From the NCBI GenBank assembly GCA_949076555.1, contig CARUOB010000034.1, positions 18,049 to 31,294 on the forward strand: a stretch of DNA of 13,246 bases, read 5' to 3'. The notes under the pieces are model-generated. The model had not been told where the DNA came from. It ran no database searches and worked only from the letters and a program-made list of their open reading frames with translations. The position numbers and the translations under genes were made by a program. Every line of letters begins with the position of its first letter. The first letter of the stretch is position 1. This stretch comes from an uncultured Lachnospiraceae bacterium (GTDB taxonomy: Bacteria; Bacillota; Clostridia; Lachnospirales; Lachnospiraceae). Shown here piece by piece: positions 8,152 to 13,246 of this stretch.

Positions 8152-8711
8152 GTCGTTTTCCCCCTTTTACAAAGCACTTGAAAAACACATAACAGACAGC
8201 AAAAAAGGAGTATCCATGCCACGTTTATTCCCAATATGAAATTTGCTATAAATGACAGCGGTATCATGGCAGATAAAAACAATGACTTTTTCTTTAAAAT
8301 CAAAGAACACATATCTATAATCAAATCCACCATCAAAGCAGCCACGCCCGCTTCCATTCCTTTTAGAACTGCCACAATAATCGTATTCGTAATAAAGATT
8401 TTATAAAATGCCGAAACAGCCGTGAGAATAACCAACGGGGGAATGACAGCCGCAATACAGCTTACGAGCGCCCCCACATTACCGGCTACTTTGTATCCGG
8501 CCAGCGCAGAAAGATTGATTGCAATCGCGCCGGGCGTTGATTGTGCTACAGCGGCCATATTGACCAGATCTTCTTCGCTGAAATAATGTTTTTTTGCAAC
8601 AAAAAAGCGGCGAACCATTGGAACTACTATATAGCCGCCGCCAAAAGTAAAAGCGCTTATAAACAAGTTGGCTGCTATGAGCCATACATACATTTTTATA
8701 CCCTTTTTCAA
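8148..8711 (-). CDS. Half-size chromate transporter (CHR domain), first of pair
   Basis: 187-residue membrane protein with one CHR domain: FTFGGGYIVVPMVRRFFV near the start, AQSTPGAIAINLSALAGY around residues 53-70, then helices to the end. The TTG start at 8711 is chosen because GGAGG lies 9 nt upstream. An ATG at 8693 (reading MYVWLIAANLF) has a weaker AAGGG in front and would give a protein six residues shorter. It is the promoter-proximal gene of the pair and overlaps the next gene by 4 bp. The two halves have clearly diverged from each other, suggesting opposite-oriented partners rather than a recent duplication. Confidence 0.88.
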   Translation of the reverse strand: MKKGIKMYVWLIAANLFISAFTFGGGYIVVPMVRRFFVAKKHYFSEEDLVNMAAVAQSTPGAIAINLSALAGYKVAGNVGALVSCIAAVIPPLVILTAVSAFYKIFITNTIIVAVLKGMEAGVAALMVDLIIDMCSLILKKKSLFLSAMIPLSFIANFILGINVAWILLFCCLLCVFQVLCKRGKTT

Positions 8712-8735
8712 AATAATCTACCTCCTATTCCGTCT

Positions 8736-8764
8736 ATTATATCTCTTGTCCGGGCGTTTGGCAC
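8736..8764 (-). promoter_or_regulatory. Probable promoter for the CHR pair
   Basis: On the minus strand a consensus -10 TATAAT (8736-8741) follows a 4/6-match -35 GTGCCA (8759-8764) by 17 bp. The leader would be about 20 nt, just including the GGAGG before the TTG start. The -35 is weak, so an activator may be needed. Confidence 0.5.
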
Positions 8765-8793
8765 TTCCTTATTAAACATCATAACACATAATC

Positions 8794-8805
8794 CTTGTAT
8801 ACAAG
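8794..8805. promoter_or_regulatory. Perfect palindrome CTTGTATACAAG, possible operator
   Basis: A 12-bp perfect palindrome 30 bp upstream of the -35 of the CHR promoter, in the gap between the CHR pair and the methyltransferase gene. TTGTATACAA resembles the T-GT-AC-A pattern bound by many GntR-family regulators. No GntR gene is in the window, so the regulator and even the function are inference. Confidence 0.4.
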
Positions 8806-8831
8806 CCAGCCGTCACGCGTCATATCATCAC

Positions 8832-9479
8832 TTATGTTCCCTCTCCGGTATTTTGCACTGATTCCCGTACAAAATCCATCCGCACCAGTTTTTTCCCATT
8901 GGGCAGTATATGTTCCGATCTTTCTTTTTTCCGATACTCTATTTCGCGCATTGCCTGTTCCAAAGCCTTTTCGTCCATCAGATGGTGCACTCGTTCCAAT
9001 CCGTCAAACACATGCAGGTACGGCGAGTCCGATACCCAGCCATCTTCCGTATTGATCTGGATAATACAGGAAACATATCTCGGCCGGACGTGCCGGACCA
9101 CTTTCTGAAAACAGGCACAGCCAATATACTCAATCAACAGATTCGCAACGATCATTTCTGCTTCCGGCAGCTTTTCCGCCTCCTCCGTCAAATCCATACA
9201 GATACACTCCAAAAGTCCGCCCAAATATGCATATCTGCGAACGGTTTCTTTTAAATACGCCGCGTTGACATCTATCCCATATACTTTCCTGAATTTCATT
9301 TTCGAAATGTGCGCAAGCCCGTTGCCGCCTGCAACGCCAAGTATCATAACGCACGCAACAGGATACGACTCAAATTGCCCCTTCATCATTTCGTTTAATG
9401 CCTGCAATTGCCTAACTGAATCAAGTTCCATATGTTTTTCATAATCTGACAGCGAAATCTCTTCCCACGGATTTTTCAT
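8832..9479 (-). CDS. Class I SAM-dependent methyltransferase, substrate unknown
   Basis: 215-residue cytoplasmic protein with the Rossmann-type methyltransferase signs: motif I MILGVAGGNGLAHI (45-58) with the glycine-rich SAM loop; an acidic residue ending beta-2 in VYGIDV (Asp70); a motif-II-like CMDLTEEAEKLPEAEMIVANLLIEYIG (about 94-120); and a C-terminal part ending in a basic strand (PNGKKLVRMDF). The start at 9479 is favoured because GGTGAT sits just upstream; an ATG at 9491 has no ribosome binding site. The NP-W/-Y type motifs of DNA and N6-adenine methyltransferases are absent, so a small-molecule or protein substrate is more likely, but this is unproven. It sits alone between a terminator and the CHR pair. 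Confidence 0.8.
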   Translation of the reverse strand: MKNPWEEISLSDYEKHMELDSVRQLQALNEMMKGQFESYPVACVMILGVAGGNGLAHISKMKFRKVYGIDVNAAYLKETVRRYAYLGGLLECICMDLTEEAEKLPEAEMIVANLLIEYIGCACFQKVVRHVRPRYVSCIIQINTEDGWVSDSPYLHVFDGLERVHHLMDEKALEQAMREIEYRKKERSEHILPNGKKLVRMDFVRESVQNTGEGT

Positions 9480-9520
9480 TTCATCACCCATTTTGGTTTG
9501 CTATAGTTCCGGATTTTTCA

Positions 9521-9552
9521 TATAAAAAGTGGCACGACAACCGCCATGCCAC
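9521..9552 (-). terminator. Intrinsic terminator of the AlbA_2/HATPase gene
   Basis: On the minus strand GTGGCA...TGCCAC (9529-9552) folds into a stem of 10 pairs (two G-U) closed by a GGTT loop and followed directly by TTTTTAT. It lies about 70 bp after the stop codon of the upstream gene and ends its transcript before the methyltransferase gene. Confidence 0.75.
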
Positions 9553-9623
9553 GAATGCGCCATACGCTCAAACAAATCATATCGTTTAAAGAAATGTTTT
9601 GCAAGTGAAATTACAGTTCCAGT

Positions 9624-10979
9624 CTATTGGGGGGTAAGAGGTACGGTGTAGTTGGTGTTTCTTGCTTTTCCATTCTGTTTCAGCAAGTTGCTTTTTACCA
9701 TTTTTCTAATGACTCTGGAAGCGGTAGATGTACTTACTTCAAGCAATTCAATTACATCATTTCTTGTAATAACGCCATGCGACCGGGCATATTCCAATAC
9801 TCTTTCTTCATTACTCTGGATTTTTTCAGTCCCGACAGCAAAACCTGTGATTGATTTTGCTGTCGGTATAAAAACCTTTTCCTTTTCATATTTTGCGTTA
9901 ACGTTAGGCAATATAATCTTAAAGGCATTTTGGGTTGTTTCAATCAAAGGCTTTTCTTCCATGCCTTCGTATGCCTTCATAATCTTTCCCATTCCAGTAC
10001 CGTAAGCCTCAATCAGGTGCAGCCGGTAGAACACATTCGCAAGATCCTGATTTCTGCATACAGAAATGCCTACCATAATATCTTCCAGATCAATTCCGGG
10101 CATCAATCCACCAATGGATACAAATTCAATCCGATCCGCATAAATGCTGATAAGTGCACTGGCACTAAAAGAATAATCACGATGAACAAGCAGATTAAGA
10201 AGCGCCTCTCTGACAGCGATTTCAGGGTAGTCCCTGACATCAATTCTCAACAATCTTTCTATGGTTGCACGGGTTTGATTGCGGAAGTCAATAAAATCAT
10301 AGACTTCATTCATTTGCTGCATCAGCGATCCGGTAAATTCCCGGCGATCCTTAAAAATTATCTGATCCGTTCCCTGAAAAACAGCAACTTTAATCGTATG
10401 GACACATTGATCGGACAGAAGCAGACCTAAATTATTGTAAAGGTTATCCTGATCGATCAGCTTCAAAGTACGCATTTGCTGTGGCCCAAACTCCACTTTC
10501 CGAAACACAAATTCTTTTTTGGCGGCCTCAAATGTAAGTTCCTGATTCAAGCAGCGCATAGCCTCAAACCGGTCTCCATCCGTTTCCTTAATCATACGGC
10601 GTATTACCGTGTCAGTGGCCGGGACAGAAGAATATCCCTGTCTGACATATACACCCTCCGGACGCATCCCTTTTTTAGCAAGATAATAAGGACGGTTCGT
10701 TCCGCGCTGAATGTCTACCTCAACAATTTCTTTTCCACCTTCCTTTATTGTTTTATAATGCAGAAACATGGTCACATCAGGCTTAATCGCATCCCTTACC
10801 ATATTGCTGATCTGTAAAGAAACACCATCAGGATTATCCAGCCCGACCACTGTACCGTCATCCCGGACACCAATGTACAGTTTGCCACCGTCACAGTTAG
10901 CAAAAGCAATGATTTCCTTTTTTATATCGTCTATAACTACTTCCTTCAACTCTACGGTTTCACTTTCCTGAAAAAACAT
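9624..10979 (-). CDS. AlbA_2 (Schlafen-type) / HATPase_c_4 / winged-helix putative regulator
   Basis: 451-residue cytoplasmic protein. The N-terminal AlbA_2 domain (about 5-130) shows ESETVELKE, then EIIAFANCDGGKLYIGVRDDG (22-42). The middle ATPase-like domain (HATPase_c_4, about 250-360) shows EALLNLLVHRDYS (258-270) and EAYGTGMGKI (324-333). A linker at about 360-388 leads to a C-terminal winged helix (about 390-448: TRNDVIELLEVSTSTASRVIRKMV). The start at 10979 is set by GGAG 8 nt upstream; a start at 11000 lacks a ribosome binding site. Relatives are usually annotated as putative transcriptional regulators or ATP-dependent DNA-binding proteins; some occur in defence or mobile regions. Its promoter overlaps a large symmetric operator, so autoregulation is the simplest idea. 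The effector signal is unknown. Confidence 0.9.
   Translation of the reverse strand: MFFQESETVELKEVVIDDIKKEIIAFANCDGGKLYIGVRDDGTVVGLDNPDGVSLQISNMVRDAIKPDVTMFLHYKTIKEGGKEIVEVDIQRGTNRPYYLAKKGMRPEGVYVRQGYSSVPATDTVIRRMIKETDGDRFEAMRCLNQELTFEAAKKEFVFRKVEFGPQQMRTLKLIDQDNLYNNLGLLLSDQCVHTIKVAVFQGTDQIIFKDRREFTGSLMQQMNEVYDFIDFRNQTRATIERLLRIDVRDYPEIAVREALLNLLVHRDYSFSASALISIYADRIEFVSIGGLMPGIDLEDIMVGISVCRNQDLANVFYRLHLIEAYGTGMGKIMKAYEGMEEKPLIETTQNAFKIILPNVNAKYEKEKVFIPTAKSITGFAVGTEKIQSNEERVLEYARSHGVITRNDVIELLEVSTSTASRVIRKMVKSNLLKQNGKARNTNYTVPLTPQ
9832..9866. repeat. Perfect 12-bp inverted repeat inside the AlbA_2/HATPase gene
   Basis: CCGACAGCAAAA (9832-9843) and its exact complement TTTTGCTGTCGG (9855-9866) flank an 11-nt loop. 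It falls in the linker between the ATPase-like domain and the winged helix and encodes roughly PTAKSITGFAVGT. A hairpin could form in DNA or mRNA. It has no adjoining T-run, so it is not a terminator. Confidence 0.7.
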
Positions 10980-11011
10980 AGTGCCATCTCCTTTACCCAT
11001 TCGCTGAGCAT

Positions 11012-11041
11012 ATTATATCAAATCAGGTCAAATCGGGTCAA
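11012..11041 (-). promoter_or_regulatory. Sigma-A promoter of the AlbA_2/HATPase gene
   Basis: On the minus strand -35 TTGACC (11036-11041, 5/6) and -10 TATAAT (11012-11017, 6/6) are 18 bp apart. The start of transcription near 11005 gives a leader of about 25 nt holding the GGAG. The -35 is part of the inverted repeat at 11022-11066, so a protein bound there would block RNA polymerase. Confidence 0.7.
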
Positions 11042-11066
11042 TGCGTATGACCCGATTTGACCTGAT
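11022..11066. promoter_or_regulatory. Four-unit symmetric operator: 19-bp perfect inverted repeat
   Basis: ATCAGGTCAAATCGGGTCA (11022-11040) is followed by a 7-nt spacer and its exact reverse complement (11048-11066). Each arm is itself a tandem pair of 10-nt units (AATCAGGTCA, AATCGGGTCA), giving four half-sites with one-helical-turn spacing within each arm. It covers the -35 and spacer of the downstream promoter. The geometry suits cooperative binding of two dimers. The binding protein is inferred to be the winged-helix protein encoded downstream. Confidence 0.75.
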
Positions 11067-11154
11067 ATTTTCATTATGCCTCAAATGATAAAGTATTAAC
11101 ATAAATTTTGCGGACAGACATTCATGCCCCGGCTGATTTTTACGATACTTTTGA

Positions 11155-11349
11155 TTATTCGAAAAAGAAACCTGCTGTCATATCAAGATAGTTCTGCCCA
11201 CTATACCGCGGATACCGCTTGCCAGCCTCCGCCTTGAACTCATCAGCATTTTGGGCGTCTGCGGCAATCTTTTTCAAATTTTCCAGATAGTCAATCTTTA
11301 CCTGGGCGTCCTTTAAATCCTCCGGTGTATAGTGAGAGGTAAGGAATAG
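11155..11349 (-). pseudogene. C-terminal remnant of a probable MBL-fold hydrolase gene
   Basis: An open frame of about 64 codons without a start ends in TAA at 11155-11157. It reads (in part) SHYTPEDLKDAQVKIDYL, then ADEFKAEAGKRYPRYSG and the tail NYLDMTAGFFFE. This looks like the last helix-rich segment of a metallo-beta-lactamase-fold hydrolase, from memory of such tails; the metal-binding HxHxDH region is absent. The frame meets a stop at 11350-11352, inside the HxlR control region, so the first part of the gene is lost. The neighbouring stretch 11067-11154 shows nothing further. Identity is moderately uncertain; the truncated state is clear. Confidence 0.5.
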
Positions 11350-11368
11350 TTACCAAAAAGAAACTATT
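11345..11368. promoter_or_regulatory. Inverted repeat upstream of the HxlR gene, possible operator
   Basis: AATAGTT (11345-11351) and AACTATT (11362-11368) form a perfect 7-bp inverted repeat with a 10-bp spacer, 20 bp before the HxlR start codon. HxlR-family dimers bind inverted repeats of this scale next to their own or divergent genes, so autoregulation is plausible. No convincing -35/-10 was found around it. Confidence 0.45.
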
Positions 11369-11388
11369 GTGAAAAAATGAGGGATTTT

Positions 11389-11709
11389 ATGAAAAAGAAT
11401 TTACCTGCCTGCCCGGTAGAAACCACTTTAATGCTCATAAGTGACCGCTGGAAAGTGCTGATTATCCGGGATTTATTAGACGGCACAAAACGCTTTGGAA
11501 CCTTAAGAAAATCTATTGGAACGATATCTCAAAAAGTATTAACGGCAAATCTGCGTTCGATGGAAGACAGTGGACTGCTTACCCGAAAAGTATATCCGGA
11601 AGTGCCGCCGCGGGTAGAATATACGTTAACGGAAACGGGATATAGCCTAAAGCCTGTTTTAGACGCTATGGCAGCGTGGGGGACAGAATATAAACAGAAA
11701 AGCAGCTGA
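11389..11709 (+). CDS. HxlR-family winged-helix transcriptional regulator
   Basis: 106-residue DNA-binding protein. HxlR marks: an N-terminal conserved cysteine in LPACPVETT (Cys8), ISDRWKVLIIRDLLDGTKRFGTLRKSI, the recognition region TISQKVLTANLRSMEDSGLLTRKVYPEVPPRVEYTLTETG, and a C-terminal dimerisation helix. The family includes redox or aldehyde sensors such as YodB and HypR that use the N-terminal cysteine. The start at 11389 is favoured because GAGGG lies 5 nt upstream and the protein then begins MKKNLPACPVE, the usual form; 11377 has no ribosome binding site. The divergent neighbour that it might have controlled is only a remnant. Confidence 0.93.
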   Translation: MKKNLPACPVETTLMLISDRWKVLIIRDLLDGTKRFGTLRKSIGTISQKVLTANLRSMEDSGLLTRKVYPEVPPRVEYTLTETGYSLKPVLDAMAAWGTEYKQKSS

Positions 11710-11757
11710 GATTTATTCCCCATTTTTCCATGTTTCCTGTTATATGATGCAAAATTA

Positions 11758-11766
11758 TGCTAGAAT
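11758..11766 (+). promoter_or_regulatory. Extended -10 promoter for the DegV gene
   Basis: TGC-TAGAAT is an extended -10 element (TGnTATAAT type, 5/6 in the hexamer). No clear -35 is seen, which extended -10 promoters tolerate. Transcription would begin near 11773, just before the leader hairpin. Confidence 0.4.
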
Positions 11767-11775
11767 AAGAAAATA

Positions 11776-11804
11776 TCAGGGCTTTGACACCTGGTCAGCC
11801 CTGA
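11776..11804 (+). other. Leader hairpin upstream of the DegV gene
   Basis: TCAGGGCT and AGCCCTGA form a perfect 8-bp stem. An inner GAC/GTC pairing is separated from it by a 2-nt bulge. It lies in the predicted 5' leader 57 nt before the start codon. A CTTGCTTTT stretch follows 8 nt later, not directly, so it is a poor terminator; it may stabilise the leader or end read-through from the HxlR gene. Confidence 0.45.
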
Positions 11805-11860
11805 CGAAAGACTTGCTTTTAAAAATTGATTCCATCTACAGTACAAGGAAGAGGTTCGAT

Positions 11861-12766
11861 ATGAGAGAAACATTCCATATTATCAGCGACGGTTCCTGCG
11901 ACCTGCCCACCGCACTGGTCAAGGAGAAAAACATTACCGTCGTTCCCTTTTATGTGTCCTTTGATGACACCCATTCTTTTAAGGAAAAAGTGGACATCTC
12001 AGTCCGGGATTTCTATCAAATGATGGTAGAAAAAAAGGGCGTATACCCTAAGTCCTCCATGCCATCCATTGAGGATTATGAAGTGGCTTTCCGTCCCTTT
12101 GCGGAATCTGACACTCCTGTCATATGCATCTGCATCACCACGAAATTCAGCGGTTCCATGCAGTCCGCGCTCAACGCGAAAGAGCTGATTCTGGAAAAAT
12201 ATCCACAGGCGCAGATCACTGTCATCGACGCCACCATCAATACCGTTCTGCAGGGGCAGTATGTTCTGGAAGCGGCAGACCTGCGGGATCACGGCGTCAG
12301 CTATGAAGATACCGTCGCACGGCTTGACGCCATCAAGAGCACCGGCAGGATTTTCTTTACCGTAGGAAATATGGAATATTTAAAGCACGGCGGCAGAATC
12401 GGAAAAGTGGCGGCACTTGCCGGAGGCGCGCTGGATATCCGCCCCATCATTACACTGAAGCAGGGAGAAATCTTCCCCTCCGGGCTTGACCGGGGACGGA
12501 AGCGCACACTGAAAAAAGTAATGTCCCTCCTTCTGGAATATTTACAGGACAGTTCTCTTGGCATTGCAAGTTACAGCATAGCCGTCGGATACGGCTATGA
12601 CCGCGAGGAGGGAATCGCCTTCCGCGACCAGGCGCTTTCTATCCTGCGCGAAAAAGGATATGCCATAGACGAAATACCCCTTTACCAGATCGGGGCAACC
12701 ATCGCCGTGCACACCGGGCCATACCCGCTTGGATTCGGCATTATTGAGAGAGGGATTCACGATTAA
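11861..12766 (+). CDS. DegV-family protein (FakB-like fatty acid-binding)
   Basis: 301-residue cytoplasmic protein of the DegV family, whose characterised members (FakB) hold a fatty acid for phosphorylation by the kinase FakA. Motifs: ISDGSCDLP (8-16) at the start; the lipid-head binding loop PKSSMPSIEDY (63-73), equivalent to the usual TSxPS; CITTKFSGSMQSA (91-103); HGGRIGK (176-182); and a final HTGPYPLGFG (284-293). Length is slightly above the common 280. The start at 11861 is supported by GAGG 6 nt upstream; the frame stays open upstream, but earlier ATGs lack a ribosome binding site and fall before the family's first strand. No fakA is nearby, which is normal for stand-alone degV genes. 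Confidence 0.93.
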   Translation: MRETFHIISDGSCDLPTALVKEKNITVVPFYVSFDDTHSFKEKVDISVRDFYQMMVEKKGVYPKSSMPSIEDYEVAFRPFAESDTPVICICITTKFSGSMQSALNAKELILEKYPQAQITVIDATINTVLQGQYVLEAADLRDHGVSYEDTVARLDAIKSTGRIFFTVGNMEYLKHGGRIGKVAALAGGALDIRPIITLKQGEIFPSGLDRGRKRTLKKVMSLLLEYLQDSSLGIASYSIAVGYGYDREEGIAFRDQALSILREKGYAIDEIPLYQIGATIAVHTGPYPLGFGIIERGIHD

Positions 12767-12838
12767 CACATAGCCGCGACGCGGTCGGCCCCCAGAAAGA
12801 TTTGAAAAAATATGACTGAATGATCGAAGCAGTATGAT

Positions 12839-12869
12839 GCGCGTTGGTGTCAGCCGCCATCCAACGCGC
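12839..12869. repeat. 9-bp perfect inverted repeat between convergent genes
   Basis: GCGCGTTGG (12839-12847) and CCAACGCGC (12861-12869) can form a GC-rich hairpin with a 13-nt loop. It lies in the 126-bp gap between the convergent DegV and SbcC-like genes. Neither strand has a T-run right after it, so it may be a transcript-end stabiliser or a factor-assisted terminator. Nothing else was recognised in this gap. Confidence 0.5.
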
Positions 12870-12892
12870 CCATATTTACCGCAAAACCAAAA

Positions 12893-13246
12893 CTATGTGC
12901 CACATACAACAGTAATCTGACTTCCGTCTTTTGTCTTCCTGACTTTGATCTGCTGTGGAATATTCTCTATCAGCTCTTCCCTGTGGCTGATGATTCCCAC
13001 CAGCTTATTACTTCCGGTCAGATTTACCAAAATTTCCATCGCACTGTCTATCGATTTCCTGTCCAGCGTTCCAAAGCCTTCGTCCACAAAAAGCGCATCC
13101 ATCTGTACCCCTCCAAGATTAGACGACACGGTATCAGACAATCCCAATGCGAGGCTCAGCGAGGCCTTAAAACTTTCTCCGCCGGAAAGGTTTCCCACGG
13201 GTCTTCTGTGTCCCGTATAATTGTCCAGCACTTCAAGGTCAAGGAA
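12893..13246 (-). CDS. sbcC: SbcC-like exonuclease subunit ATPase, C-terminal part only
   Basis: 117 residues of the C-terminal ATP-binding lobe; the 5' part is outside the window. The ABC signature LSGGESFKASLSLALGLSD, Walker B ALFVDEGFGTLD and the H-loop IISHREEL are in the order and spacing of SbcC/Rad50 C-terminal lobes. With SbcD the protein forms a nuclease complex that opens DNA hairpins and protein-blocked ends. An internal GTG at 13231 is not a true start, since the frame continues upstream as FLDLEVLDNYTG, typical of the family. The gene converges on degV. No sbcD is visible here because it would lie outside. Confidence 0.9.
   Translation of the reverse strand, partial: FLDLEVLDNYTGHRRPVGNLSGGESFKASLSLALGLSDTVSSNLGGVQMDALFVDEGFGTLDRKSIDSAMEILVNLTGSNKLVGIISHREELIENIPQQIKVRKTKDGSQITVVCGT

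Noticed and set aside
9930..10430. Plus-strand open frame of 166 codons opposite the AlbA_2/HATPase gene
   Set aside because: Antisense to a well-supported gene, no family features and no ribosome binding site.
11784..11789. Perfect TTGACA as a -35 for the DegV gene
   Set aside because: No -10-like hexamer occurs 16-18 bp downstream; it is within the leader hairpin loop.
12774..12784. CCGCG-A-CGCGG as a terminator stem after the DegV gene
   Set aside because: A 1-nt loop cannot close and there is no T-run; likely a chance palindrome.

Overview
The window looks like chromosomal DNA from a low-to-mid-GC Gram-positive anaerobe of the class Clostridia, most likely a gut Lachnospiraceae-type bacterium. 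The grounds are Gram-positive style ribosome binding sites (GGAGG/GAGG), a bile salt hydrolase, a DegV/FakB-type lipid-binding protein, an OmpR/intramembrane histidine kinase/FtsX-ABC module and an SbcC-type ATPase. This is inferred from family content only; no taxonomic marker gene is present.

Region 1 (1-4043, all on the minus strand) is an envelope-stress style module. Read 5' to 3' it is response regulator, then histidine kinase (ATGA overlap), then a 134-bp gap, then ABC ATPase, then FtsX-type permease (GTGA overlap; 3' end outside the window). The gap holds a perfect inverted repeat, TTACA-N4-TGTAA, which matches the box bound by BceR-type regulators in Firmicutes. A good sigma-A promoter precedes the regulator gene. 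The kinase has two close membrane helices and almost no extracellular loop, so it probably senses through its cognate transporter.

Region 2 (4138-6921): a bile salt hydrolase/choloylglycine hydrolase gene is divergent from the regulator and ends 12 bp from a convergent methyl-accepting chemotaxis protein with its own promoter.

Region 3 (7018-9479, minus strand): a GNAT acetyltransferase, two overlapping half-size chromate-transporter (CHR) genes, and a class I SAM-dependent methyltransferase. A perfect 12-bp palindrome lies upstream of the CHR pair.

Region 4 (9521-11709): a Schlafen-AlbA_2/HATPase_c_4/winged-helix protein with its own terminator and a strong promoter. The -35 of that promoter lies in a perfect 19-bp inverted repeat built from four copies of a TGACCYGATT-like unit, which points to tight repression, probably autoregulation. 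Upstream is a headless C-terminal remnant of a probable metallo-beta-lactamase-fold enzyme, divergent from an intact HxlR-family regulator. Regions 3 and 4 look more AT-rich by eye than regions 1 and 2 (not computed).

Region 5 (11761-13246): a DegV-family protein with an extended -10 promoter and a leader hairpin, then the C-terminal end of a convergent SbcC-like ATPase gene that runs off the window.

No rRNA, tRNA, CRISPR array, transposase or phage gene was seen. The observations most worth following are the four-unit operator at 11022-11066, the BceR-like box at 2257-2272, and the decayed HxlR target gene.
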